Of a stretch of 64,000 bases of DNA, positions 23,421-42,820 are shown one piece after another (the stretch's first letter is position 1; each line of letters opens with the position of its first letter). The position numbers and the translations under genes are program-made. Source of the stretch: Tethya wilhelma (Eukaryota; Porifera; Demospongiae; Tethyida; Tethyidae); the NCBI GenBank assembly GCA_964030475.1, contig CAXIPT010000003.1, forward strand, positions 4,006,499 to 4,070,498. The letters are read 5' to 3'. The notes under the pieces were generated by a model. It ran no database searches and was not told where the DNA came from. It saw only the letters and a list, made by a program, of their open reading frames with translations.

Positions 23421-24569
23421 TTATAGCATGGGAAGCTTTGGTCGTGAAAACATGGTTGTGCTTTTTTTCCGATAGCTAGTGTTGGGTGTTGGTGGAGTGA
23501 TAGTTATCTCTGGCAAACTGGTCCCTAGGTTTGGAGGTTTGGAGTAGCCGCTGATGTTCTTTTGTCTCCACTTGTAGAGTGCGCATGATGGTATAAAACA
23601 GCACACAATGACAGTGATACACGCGACCACTATCACTACCAAAGCCACAAATGCTAGGACAGCTGCAGCAGCCGTGACAGCTAGGAGATAGATGCTCTTC
23701 TTGCTCAGCCTGCACAGCCCAGGGTTGATGCAGGTGGAATACCCACCAGCTGTTTCATTGTCTCTCAGAGAGGCATCAAAGGTGCACTCGACGTGAACAT
23801 ATTTGAGAGTGTTACAGTCGGCGGGAAAGACTGGTATGTCGAAGCACTGCCTCAGACAAGGACAAGAGGTGACCTCACCACATGTCACTCCATCCAGCCA
23901 GACTGTGGACTGGGTGCTGGTAGGAGAAGTCGAATGAGAGTTGGCATTAGTGTAGCCCATTTGACGGCAGGCGGAGTCTGCAGCATGTTGGTCAAAGTCA
24001 GAGTAGCAGATGTTGCCCCATTCTCCGTCGATGAACACTTCAAGAGTGCCTGAAGATGGGTAAGGTGATTGAGAGTGGTTCGAGTGGACCAGCCTCACTT
24101 CTGTCTTGTAGGGGGACAGCCAAAGAGAGACTGGACTGCATTGAACTCCTACATCATACTCATGGGTGCATTGAGGGGGTACATTCTCATTGAATTTGCA
24201 TCTCAGAATGTGCAGTTCGCCTTCGAGATGAGAGTACTCACAATCCACAGTTCCCATGGCAACTGGAGTGTCGTTCTCTGCCTGGGTGTAGTTCAGTTGG
24301 TTCACAGAGTCATACTTCAGCTGGTCCAAGTAACCCAGCTGTCTGCAAGCAGCCTGTGCTGCACCTTTGTTGAAATTCATGCTACAGAATGTCCCCCATG
24401 TTCCATTCCAGAAGATCTCCAACCTTCCGTTGTTCTCATTTGTGCCATCTTGAAGTCTCAGGTCTCCATTAGACTGTCCTGAGACCACAGGTAGGAGGAC
24501 ACTCACAGTAAGACACAGCAATACAGCTGGAAGAAATTGAGCTATACACACTGATACAGGCTCACCCAT
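23421..24569 (-). CDS. Two-domain SRCR type I membrane protein, 382 aa, intronless
   Basis: Probable cell-surface scavenger-receptor cysteine-rich protein. An N-terminal signal peptide (about residues 10-31, hydrophobic, ending VVSGQS) is followed by SRCR 1 (about 35-145). SRCR 1 has the hallmarks GRLEIFWNGTWGTFC, AACRQLGY and a Cys-rich end. SRCR 2 (about 157-268) has GTLEVFIDGEWGNIC, ADSACRQMGY and VWLDGVTC. A transmembrane segment (about 291-325, very Ala/Val/Ile rich with terminal Cys) precedes a ~55-residue basic, Ser/Thr/Pro-rich tail. Several N-x-S/T sites are visible. The single exon contrasts with neighbouring intron-rich genes. The ligand is unknown. Same strand as the downstream-lying UGT gene, 395 bp apart. 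Confidence 0.9.
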   Translation of the reverse strand: MGEPVSVCIAQFLPAVLLCLTVSVLLPVVSGQSNGDLRLQDGTNENNGRLEIFWNGTWGTFCSMNFNKGAAQAACRQLGYLDQLKYDSVNQLNYTQAENDTPVAMGTVDCEYSHLEGELHILRCKFNENVPPQCTHEYDVGVQCSPVSLWLSPYKTEVRLVHSNHSQSPYPSSGTLEVFIDGEWGNICYSDFDQHAADSACRQMGYTNANSHSTSPTSTQSTVWLDGVTCGEVTSCPCLRQCFDIPVFPADCNTLKYVHVECTFDASLRDNETAGGYSTCINPGLCRLSKKSIYLLAVTAAAAVLAFVALVVIVVACITVIVCCFIPSCALYKWRQKNISGYSKPPNLGTSLPEITITPPTPNTSYRKKSTTMFSRPKLPML

Positions 24570-24964
24570 TACTGTTATAGTTGGCTACTCATGTTCTTGA
24601 ACCTAGATAAAGCAAAGTTGAAAATTATAACTTGCTAGTTGATGAGCTGGAAGTGCTATGTATGATGTAGTGTGGTGTACACCACACCTGCCTGTACATT
24701 GACACAATGTAGCAGTTGAATGAAACAAATGTTGCCCATTGAACTGGTGTATCACGTCCTGTTGAACACAATACAAGGCTCATTGAAGGAGTTCATGCAT
24801 ATTTCAGTCTCACTATGCACCTAGATTGACTGTTACAGTGTGACAGTCACATGCACCAATAGCATTATAAAAGGCTCTAGCTAGTAGGTTAGCTACAAGT
24901 TTCATTGAAGGAAACTTAATGTGTTGAAATTATTATAATACTCATGTATAAACAACAATATAGT
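24570..24964. other. Spacer between SRCR and UGT genes
   Basis: AT-rich 395 bp holding the SRCR promoter/5' UTR and the UGT 3' UTR. No gene or clear motif seen. Confidence 0.35.
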
Positions 24965-26575
24965 CTAGTCTTGCTTGTTCTTGGTTTTTGATTTGCAACA
25001 ACCTTTCCTGAGACAGAACTTGAGGCACTTTACACTCAACCACACACCCACCCCAGCTACTGTGAACAGGACTGCCCACACATCAACATTGTAGTACTGT
25101 ATCCAGCTCCAATTGTATTTTGTAAAAGCCGGGATGCCATGTTGGTGTCCAACCTCTGAGTAGAACTCCACAACATCAGCTGCTCTCTTGGCTCCTCCAC
25201 CATGCCTCAGAATGATGCTCACCTTGTCCACATTCTCTTGAAACGTTCCACTTCCAACCTTTGACACGGCATCAGACACTGACTCCTGGCTCACCTCAGA
25301 GGAAAGAAGGCGTACACCAAATCGACCGTCCACTCTAGCAGCTGTATCATACTGATCGTTTCCAGTTGGCAGGCAGATTACTGGTACTTTATAGTAGAGT
25401 GCTTCTTGGACGCCTCCTATTCCACAATGAAGGATTGCCATGGCAACTGCTTCGTGTTGAAGGAAAGTGACTTGAGACACCCAACCAGCAATGTATATTC
25501 TTTTCTCATCAATCTTCAGTCCTTCCAGAATGTTCCTGTTTGATTCTCTAAGAGACCACACGACACTGTAGTTGCTAGGGATACCATTCACTATACTTCT
25601 ACCAATGTGTGGTGTCAACTCGGCCAAAGACCCCATACTGATGTAAACAATGCTCTTCTTCCCCTTCTCTCTCAGCCACTGCTGTAGCTGAGAGTCGAGG
25701 GGAGGGGAGAACCTCAACAGCAATGGTCCCGTGTAGTGCACCAGTGGAGGCCTCGTATTTGGATACTCAAACCCAAAGACAGTGTTGATCATGATGGGAT
25801 AAGATAAGCCCATCTTTCCAAAATAGTTGCCTTCTATAGTCAGTGCGCCGGCTGCCATTAGAGTGTCAGATAAAGGAAGAAATACTATCTGTAAAGTGAG
25901 ACCAATTAGAGCATTAATAAGACGATCTCTGAATGACATGTTCTCTGATAATCCAGAGGCCAGGTTGGGAGTTGGCCAAGGAGAGGGAGCTCCAAGTGGA
26001 GTGGTAAGAGGAGAGATGTTGAGCAATACTTTATCCGTCTTCCACTCTCTTTGGATGTAGTACATGATGGCCATGGCCGCAAAGTCAGTCACAATATAAT
26101 CCCAGTCTTGTTGGTCGAGTTTGTCCACACCATCTTTTAGTTGTTCAATAAAGTTTGGCTCTTTTTCTTCCTTCTGCTTGTTGATTTCTTGGAACATTGT
26201 TAGAAGAAATTCCATTACATTTTTATTCTTACTGATATTGGCAACAATTTCAAGAGTCCTTCTTGAGACAAAGCCAGCTTGAATGAATTCCACTCCCACA
26301 TCCTGAGACAAGTTGGAGAGGACGGTGGAGCCTTCTATGAGAGGCCCCAGTATGGCTACCCTGTGCCCTCTACTGGCCAGCTCTTCTCCCAGAGCCAGGA
26401 GGGGAAACTGGTGGCCAATGTAGTTGCTTGCAACTAGTAATAATGAAAGTTTGTCCTTGCCTTCATTGTTTAAGACTTTCTCTGTTTCTAGTGGAGCGTC
26501 TTGGACAGCTGGGTAAACCCAGAGGGACACCAGTAGAAGAGCTGTAACTAGATTGGCAGTCATGCATGAAAGCAT
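24965..26575 (-). CDS. UDP-glycosyltransferase (GT1, UGT type), 536 aa, intronless
   Basis: Transfers a sugar from a UDP-sugar to small lipophilic acceptors in the ER lumen, by family analogy. An N-terminal signal peptide (about residues 5-26) leads into the GT1 N-domain motif NYIGHQFPLLALGEELASRG with its GHxxP. The C-domain holds the UDP-binding signature: WVSQVTFLQHEAV, then LHCGIGGVQEALYYKVPVI and GNDQYDTAARV, the expected donor-loop and DQ residues. THGG-like spacing is present but changed to LHCG. A C-terminal membrane helix (about 498-518) is followed by a Lys-rich cytosolic tail (KSKTKNKQD), compatible with ER retention. Length matches animal UGTs (about 520-540). The sugar and acceptor cannot be told from sequence. 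Confidence 0.93.
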   Translation of the reverse strand: MLSCMTANLVTALLLVSLWVYPAVQDAPLETEKVLNNEGKDKLSLLLVASNYIGHQFPLLALGEELASRGHRVAILGPLIEGSTVLSNLSQDVGVEFIQAGFVSRRTLEIVANISKNKNVMEFLLTMFQEINKQKEEKEPNFIEQLKDGVDKLDQQDWDYIVTDFAAMAIMYYIQREWKTDKVLLNISPLTTPLGAPSPWPTPNLASGLSENMSFRDRLINALIGLTLQIVFLPLSDTLMAAGALTIEGNYFGKMGLSYPIMINTVFGFEYPNTRPPLVHYTGPLLLRFSPPLDSQLQQWLREKGKKSIVYISMGSLAELTPHIGRSIVNGIPSNYSVVWSLRESNRNILEGLKIDEKRIYIAGWVSQVTFLQHEAVAMAILHCGIGGVQEALYYKVPVICLPTGNDQYDTAARVDGRFGVRLLSSEVSQESVSDAVSKVGSGTFQENVDKVSIILRHGGGAKRAADVVEFYSEVGHQHGIPAFTKYNWSWIQYYNVDVWAVLFTVAGVGVWLSVKCLKFCLRKGCCKSKTKNKQD

Positions 26576-26664
26576 TAATTTGTGACCTTTGAACTTTACT
26601 GGGTAAGCAACAACATCAGTGCAAAAAAATTAATGAATCAATGTCTTCTCAGTTGCTTATTATT

Positions 26665-29600
26665 TTATCTCCTCCTTGTTCTTGTGGTAAACCTAAATAT
26701 ATCTTGTGATGCTGGCTCTTCAAACCTTGTATCATTATCATTCTCCTCCTAGACCGTCCAAAAGAAAGGAAAAAATAAATTCAATTCTTGTCAAAAGATG
26801 TTCTGCTAGCAATAATATGGTAGTGAGAGACTATAACCATAGTTGCATACCTCGTCCCTCACTTCCCAATCATGGAAGGTGTTGTCTATCCCCGGTACAT
26901 ACTCCACCAATGACATGAACCTTGGGATACCACTGGCCACATGCTGTACCTGTGAACAGAGCAATACATAACTAACAGATAGGCCTTGATAGATTATGAT
27001 AGCATAATTTCGAGCATAATGGGTACTCTGCTAGCATAATAGGCTGAATTTTGTGACCATTCTAGGCTGGTATTTTGTTGGATTAACAGCACCTAACTGG
27101 AGTGAATGCCCTGCCACGGTTTATAGTCTCGGGCTGTTTCAGCAGTCACCTGTATTGTCTATTACACATTCTTTAGTGTACTTTTGATGAAGCAGGTTAA
27201 CTTACAAAGTGTGAATTAAGTAGCATAACTACAGAAACACATAATGTCATAATCGTCTTTCAATTTGTTCGTGCTTCTGTTCATCGAAAATCGATAATTT
27301 CTGCAACATATTATTTGGTAATAATAAGTACAATAGACAACTTGAGAAGCATAATGGGCAGATTTTGGAGCATAATTGGGCCATTCTTTGAGCATAAAAG
27401 AAAGAAAAATAGGCAGAGTCTTGTGCATAATCCATCAAGGCCTACTAACAGATTCTTAACATAACAACACAGTCAAGATGCATATTTCATGTCATGTACA
27501 ACAGTCATACATAATTTTACCTTTCTAAACTTCTTAAAGTTCTTCATTGAGCTATCATCCACAGCATCCATTTCATCTTGGTCACTAAGCACCACCCGGT
27601 CACGTTCCACCAGGAGACTCACTGCTTCAATTTCAACACGAACAACTGGCTGAGAGGACACTGCTCCCTTGTCACCAGCTGCCTCTGAAGTTGGAGAGGT
27701 AATGAGGTCGAGGTTCATACGAAGCCTTCCCATTCTAGACACCTTGAAAATCATACACAGAAGCAGAAAGATCACTTTCACAGAGGCATAGAAAAAAACA
27801 AAAACAATTATTTCTTTCTTTCTACCTGGAGTCTTGGTTTGGTCCTTGCTTCTATAAATCCATCATCTGTATACACAGGTTTATAAATCCGGGCTGGAAT
27901 ACCATCTGCCTGAGTTCCCAGAGGATTTTCTCCAACCATTCCTCCATCTTCGGCAAAACCAGATGGTTCTTCGGCCCAAATCTCTTCATCTGCTGTCCTC
28001 ACTTTGGATCTCTTGCCACCGGTGGAAGGTGGAAGGACCTTTGTCGGATCAACCATAGAAGCTAGACGAGTAAAAGGGGTTGCCATTACCAGTTGGCTGG
28101 TGGATTTAGAAGTGTATTGGGTGTTGGTGAGTGTTTCGTTGAACACACTCAATGCATTAGTGTCTTTGTGTTCAGTCTCTCTTGTGTCTTCTTCGTGACT
28201 TTTGGCTCTCTGTCTCTTTCGTGTGCTCAGAAATGGCGTTGAGGAAGAACCAACTGGCGGTGATACACCTGCCTTTTGGGGAGTGTGTGTCACTTTTTTA
28301 CTTGAACTAACATCACTAACAGAGTCCAGTGGTCTGGAAAACTTATCTCTGATGTCTGGTTTTGACGGTGTCTTGAAAAGTTCACTATTTCCCTCACAAG
28401 AATTTCTATCATCTTTCTTGGCAGTGAATTCATCACAACTTTTGCTTCTCAGTCCACCATCAACAATCTCCATGTCTTGATCTTCACTGAGCTTCTTTTG
28501 CTGCTCTTTGTGACGATTCCGCTTGCTTTTGAGCCCACCAAACAATGGCCCGGCTTCTTCCTCTTCTTCCGATTCTTCACCAGCTCTTGAAATCAGCGAA
28601 GGTTCTTTCTCGATTAAACGTTGTTTCTTTGCTGGTCTCCCCTCTGCTGGGCCTACAGATTCAGTAGTTGTCGATTCTTCTACTCCTCGCTTCTTTCTTC
28701 GACCTTGAAAGAGCTTTGTCATCATCAGTGCATCGGGAAGAGAGTCTTTCTTCTTCTTTGAACTCTTCTCCTGTGACGATATTGGAGTGCCGAGGGAATT
28801 TGGTGCAAGGATACTGGTATCTTGAGAAGATCTATTGACCGATTCCAGTGATTGTGGAGCAAGAACTTCACACTGACTTCTAGTACCAACGATCGAAACC
28901 TCATGAATAGAAGTCCGGGACTTGAGACCTGGTAGAATGCTGGCATCTCTGTCGTGATGGTCCGGCTGTGAGTCATCCACGAGGGAAGATTCAGAGCTGA
29001 TACTCTTTGGCACACCAGAGGGGACATCCCTCGGAGGATTGACATGACCCGATATCTGTGTGCTCGTGAGAGGCCCCAAGCGATCTTTAGTGTCTAGTTT
29101 GCTTCGAACTTCTTCTTGGGAGCTCTCCGGTACATCACCAAAGAGAATATCGGTGAATTTAGCTTTGGTCTTTGAGGTTGAAGATGACTTGGTTGTGCTC
29201 TTTGCAGGCAAACTGCTTGCAGATGATGTCTTACGTTTGAGTGGACTGGATTTTGGTGGCAGCATAAATGAATCTTTGACTTTAGCTACAGAGGTGTTTG
29301 ATTCGTTTGAAGCCTGTGAGTGATGTTTGGTGGGTAGGACTTGAACGGAAGAGTGTGCCATTGTACTCAACTCTGAGTCGGGTGCTAGTATCGTGACGTT
29401 TGCTTGTGAGGGGGTGGAGGTGTGAGGGTGTGTAAGTGGAGAGGGTGGTGGATCTTGCGTGTGTATGGAGTGAGGCATCTGAGAGAGGCTGGGTGCAGGG
29501 AGAGCTACCATGGTGGTAGATTCAGCTGCAAATATAAAACATGGTCACTAGTTGAGATTCAAAAACTACACTGATCAACCAACCTGCAGTGTCTTTTGGA

Positions 29601-30542
29601 TTACAGTATTTCTGAATGGACATGTGGAGCAAAGCAAAACCAATCTCAGAGTCCAGAATCAACCGGAACTCGTGACTAGGACCAATAAAAATAAACGAAA
29701 TAGCCAGATAAAAAAAAACAACCAACAATTCAAAATGTTAAACAAACACACAAACTCACACACCTCTTCAAGAAGGTTTCAATTTCAGCGATCCATCTCC
29801 TGGTGTCCTCACTCAACTCTCCCATGTGCTTGTCGTCCACTGCCAACACCAGCGACTCCTTCACAACCAGTGCCTCCAGGGCAACACTGCAGGGGGTCTC
29901 ACAGAGAACACACCGAGCACCAGCTGCCTCCACACACTGACTGAGAGAGGACAGCTGGAAACAGAGAGAGGGACGTTATCTGATTTGTGTAACCCATCAT
30001 TAATTGTTATTAGAAAATGGAAATGCTTTAACTTATTGCTATCTTTGAGTATCTAGAATCTAATGTGATCTAGTACCCAGGCCTCCCCTTTGACCTTTCA
30101 CTTACCACTAGTGTAAGGTCAAAGGGGAGAGCCTGAACACGAGGCTAAATCTAATGTGTTGTACCTGTTTTTCACTAAGAAAATAGAACGTCCTGTCCTG
30201 AAACAGCCTCGTCCTGGTATAATCAGGACGAAAAGACACATCTTCACCATTCAGATTAGTGTCCACGACTTTTGGTTGATAGTCTGTAGCGCTAGGGAGG
30301 GGTTTTCCCTCCTGAACACGCTCCACAGCTGCCTCCAACCACGAGGGTGTGATGATAGGACAACAGGAGGACAGAGCAGACACTACCTGAGGCAGCAGGT
30401 GCATGGTGGGGGACTAGCATGATTAATAATGCATGAGTCAGGAAAATTAACAATATTCACCTTGATGGTGACTGTGAGAGTGCTCATAACAAGATGAGTG
30501 CAATCGGAGGTCCACGAGCTCACGACACGTCCACCTTTGTGA

Positions 30543-30576
<34 letters not shown>

Positions 30577-31462
30577 TGAATACATACATATAAGCATACA
30601 TGTAAGCATACATGTAGCATGCTTTAAATACATGCTGAAGACGAGGCTTCTGCTAACCTAGTCTCTTTACGAGCTGCTTAACTTTCATCTTATCACTCCC
30701 AGCCATGCCAGAGCAACAGAACACCAGAGGTTCAAAAACCAACCTGCCCAGTAATAGGAAAAAAATGGGTGGATACAAAATCAATGCCACAACAATATGA
30801 GTGCAGTGAATGAGGAGAGCATTTACTTGAAGTTGCCTGTGAGAGGAGCCTGCCCAAACTTGAGTTCATCACCAATAGAGAGAGCTATCTTTTGGTTGGC
30901 TGAGAGTTTGGTTCCATTGACTATTGTACCAAATTTTGACTTGCAATCGGTCAGGGTAACTTGGCCAGACTGAAGAGAGAGAAACACATGCACAACTTTA
31001 ACCCTTGTAGAACACAATGGGAATGTGTACAGTGTCAAAATGCTGGGTGGAAAATTAAGATACTGTTAGTGAAGTGTGCACCCACCTTGCTGTTCTCCTG
31101 GACAACAATGATGGCATGCTTCCTACTGATAGACTGGTCACCAGCTATCAACACATCACAGTCTGCAGTGGGATATGGAAGTAGCAGCTGGACATTATTA
31201 AACTCAAGAGAGGGCATTACCTTTCCTTCCAACAACGAGGTCCTTCCCTGGTGGCAGTGAAAGACGGAGAGCTACGGATGAAGGAAAAAAGAAAGAAGAA
31301 AAAAAGAGAAATTAGGTTGCTATTTATCCACAGTGCAAACAAATGATAAGGAGAACAGCTATAAGCTCGGTGCTTGTAGGATTTGCAAGGAATATATATG
31401 CTCATATACTGTAGCAAACTGCAGAGTCTACCTGCATCCAGAGTGTTTTGAAGAAACCACAT
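26665..31462 (-). CDS. NBN: Nibrin, NBS1 subunit of the MRN complex, 1,023 aa
   Basis: DNA double-strand-break sensor that binds MRE11 and ATM. Exons in coding order: 31432-31462, 31221-31271, 31086-31162, 30827-30969, 30658-30743, 30461-30534, 30165-30386, 29764-29954, 29584-29675, 27826-29525, 27521-27742, 26851-26949, 26665-26748. The total is 1,024 codons in frame. The start MWFL resembles human MWKL. The FHA core is VVGRK...DQSISRKHA with SKFGTIVNG, and tandem BRCT repeats follow (EPLVFCC, LGGRVVSSW, THLVM; FLK..HEFRLILDSEIG). The 1.7-kb exon encodes a disordered linker with several SQ sites (ESSQEE, RSSQDT, ISSQEK), likely ATM targets. The MRE11-binding block KNFKKFRKV and a C-terminal ATM-binding motif SQDIFRF before RTRRR complete the protein. 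It is longer than human NBN (754 aa) because of the linker. Confidence 0.95.
26980..27444. mobile_element. hAT-type non-autonomous element (MITE), 465 bp
   Basis: Ends are inverted repeats of about 19 bp (TAGGCCTTGATAGATTATG against TAGGCCTTGATGGATTATG on the other strand). A perfect 8-bp direct repeat CTAACAGA flanks it at 26972-26979 and 27445-27452, the target-site duplication size of hAT transposons. Inside, AGCATAAT-like octamers recur about seven times near both ends, resembling subterminal transposase sites. It has no transposase ORF. It sits in the NBN intron 26950-27520. Confidence 0.88.
30068..30147. mobile_element. Small foldback element with 11-bp direct repeats, 80 bp
   Basis: Inverted arms (CCTCCCCTTTGACCTT against AAGGTCAAAGGGGAG) surround a short loop in an NBN intron. 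Identical AATCTAATGTG copies flank it at 30057-30067 and 30148-30158, consistent with a target-site duplication. The right end (AACACGAGGCTA) resembles the end of the element at 36103-36196. Confidence 0.7.
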
Positions 31463-31759
31463 CTTTCAAGCTTGTAAAAATTCCCAAATAAAGAGCACCT
31501 TGATTGACCTTTGACCTCGAAGTTCTCGCTCTACTACGCATGCGTATCACTTGCAACTAGGCACCCAAAAATGTGGGCTGTTTTTGTCTTTTAGGGAATT
31601 CATTCACCAAGATGGTCGGTAAAACGAATAAACTTTTTTTGAGGAGCTCGCTGTCATTCTGAGTTGTTTTGAGAATTTGAACTCTCCAAAAGAAGCCCAA
31701 GTGTTCCCTTCAGCCAAAGTGGGTGGAAAAGATAAGAATACTGAGACAAAAGCTGAAAT
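31463..31759. promoter_or_regulatory. Bidirectional promoter, NBN / KDM5, with NRF1-like palindrome
   Basis: 297 bp between divergent ATGs. TACGCATGCGTA at 31535-31546 is a perfect palindrome close to the NRF1 consensus, 73 bp from the NBN start. A transcript leader for KDM5 probably occupies the right part. Inferred from spacing and motif. Confidence 0.55.
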
Positions 31760-41104
<9,345 letters not shown>

Positions 41105-41824
41105 CTGCACTGTTGTAGTTGCTGCTACATTAACACATTACACCATTGATGTTACAGTATAACTGTGCATCTCCACATAAACTGTGTTGTATTATTATTG
41201 TACAGTATTAGGTCTGTCTGTTGTATTGTAATGTAAAACCCAAAACATGATATCCAAAGGAAGAGTTCTACTTCATCATTAATTTTGTGTTAAATTTTAC
41301 AAAAAAAAAAAAGATTTATCATAATAGATATTAGTTTGTTCTGCACTGTCAACAAATAGTGGTGTGGTTTTGCTGTTATCAAAATTGACAGGTGAGGTAG
41401 TGGTTTCACCTCCAATAGGGACCACTATTGGAGTTTACATATATAGCTAACACGCTATGGCCAATTAAACGGTCCGAGAAATTCCTGGACCCTTGAACAA
41501 AACCGCTAATATGCGAGTGTTACCTGACCCTTTCTTTCCTGAAAGGGGACCCGCGAGACTAGATGTCTCAGACTCTGTGAGTTGATTTAACCTATTGTAA
41601 AACTACAAACCTTTAATTCCTTTTAAATGTGCAGAGTTTTTCTAGCTCTCCTGTTTGGGTGTATGTCCTGTGTTGTACCGGTATGTTTTTTGCTGCGCTT
41701 GGCAATTGGGGTGCTAATGTTATTCACAGTCTGTTTACGATCGACCTCGTACGCAGTACGCATGCGCAAGTTACGTTGCAGAAGAAAAAGGTCACTCGAT
41801 CGCGCGATTCATCACTGAAGAAGA
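41105..41824. other. KDM5 3' UTR and lysozyme 5' region
   Basis: 720 bp without a convincing gene. A palindrome-rich, GC-richer stretch around 41390-41580 (arms around CCAATAGGGACCACTATTGG) stands out, but I could not assign it. The NRF1-like site at 41757-41768 belongs to the lysozyme promoter. Confidence 0.4.
41757..41768. promoter_or_regulatory. NRF1-like motif upstream of lysozyme
   Basis: TACGCATGCGCA, one base from the NRF1 palindrome, 56 bp before the lysozyme ATG. Confidence 0.5.
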
Positions 41825-42376
41825 ATGAAAGTCCTATTACTGCTATTGCTTGTGGCTGTGGCTGTGCAGGCTAAGCCTTTCGAAGCCCAAGATGTGAAGC
41901 TAGATGGCCCTTGCAACTCGTACGAGCGTGAAAAGCTCAACGAAGGATACAAGAAATGCGTCTACAAGGACTCAATGGGGATACCGACAATCGGGGTTGG
42001 GTTCAACTTGGAGAAATTCGGTGCAAAATCTGAGATAGCGTCCGTTGGAGCTGACTACAATGCTGTACTGAACGGCTCGCAGTGTTTGGATGACGGACAA
42101 ATTGAAAGACTATTCGATAAGGACATGGCCTCGGCCGTTTCCTGTCCCGAAGGATGGCTGGGGAACTGGTCCAGATTGAGCGAGTCGGCGCAATCTGCTC
42201 TCGCGGACATGGCATTCAACATGGGCTGTGGAGGTTTGGAGGGGTTCCACACCATGAAATCCTGCCTGGAAGAATCCCCACCTGACTACAGCGGTGCCAG
42301 GGAGTCCATGAAAGGATCACTGTGGTGTCGTCAGGTGGGCAGTCGTTGTGGGAGAGATGTGGACTGTATGCAGTAA
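41825..42376 (+). CDS. Secreted T4-type (GH24) lysozyme, 183 aa, intronless
   Basis: Predicted to cleave the beta-1,4 MurNAc-GlcNAc bond of peptidoglycan outside the cell. A signal peptide (residues 1-16, MKV then poly-Leu/Val, ending VQA) precedes the catalytic core. Glu40 in KLNEGYKK, Asp49 in VYKDSMG and Thr55 in PTIGVGFNL have exactly the spacing of T4 lysozyme Glu11, Asp20 and Thr26, so the active site looks intact. The helical C-domain has SESAQSALADMAFNMGCG, the GH24 counterpart of a conserved helix. Added cysteines (for example 30, 45 and several near the C-terminus) suggest disulfide bonds, as expected for a secreted eukaryotic form. One exon, normal ATG. Phage-type lysozymes are known from bivalves. 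Role likely antibacterial or digestive. Confidence 0.93.
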   Translation: MKVLLLLLLVAVAVQAKPFEAQDVKLDGPCNSYEREKLNEGYKKCVYKDSMGIPTIGVGFNLEKFGAKSEIASVGADYNAVLNGSQCLDDGQIERLFDKDMASAVSCPEGWLGNWSRLSESAQSALADMAFNMGCGGLEGFHTMKSCLEESPPDYSGARESMKGSLWCRQVGSRCGRDVDCMQ

Positions 42377-42413
42377 ACATGCAATAAGTCTATAGATGAT
42401 AGTGATATATATT

Positions 42414-42444
<31 letters not shown>

Positions 42445-42820
42445 TTTGGTTTTTGTAAATGTTATGATTTAATATCTATGCATTATGTGATAATATTTTT
42501 TTATAGTTATTTACCTTTGATGTGCAAAACATGCGTGAATTATGTGATTAATGTCAAGGGTTATTAATTATAATCAATCTAATGTGATAAAAACCATACA
42601 ATCATACAATGCCATGTGGTGTACAGTGTATACATTCATAGTAAAGCAATGTAACATATAATATAAAATAATTATAACACTGACTGTAAAAATAATGAAG
42701 CACGTTAAAAGCCAACGTAACCAATAAACTCCGACTAAAACACACACATACAGAGATACATACAAAACAATACCAAGCCATGAAATAACAAAGTGCAGCA
42801 CACAGAATTAACCCTTTTTA
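42377..42820. other. Convergent spacer, lysozyme / IQSEC
   Basis: AT-rich, with an (AT)n tract around 42406-42440. Holds the two 3' UTRs. No gene seen. Confidence 0.4.

Noticed and set aside
41390..41580. Structured, GC-richer intergenic stretch considered as an snRNA or other ncRNA
   Set aside because: No match to remembered U1, U2, U4, U5 or U6 sequences and no clear promoter; left unassigned.
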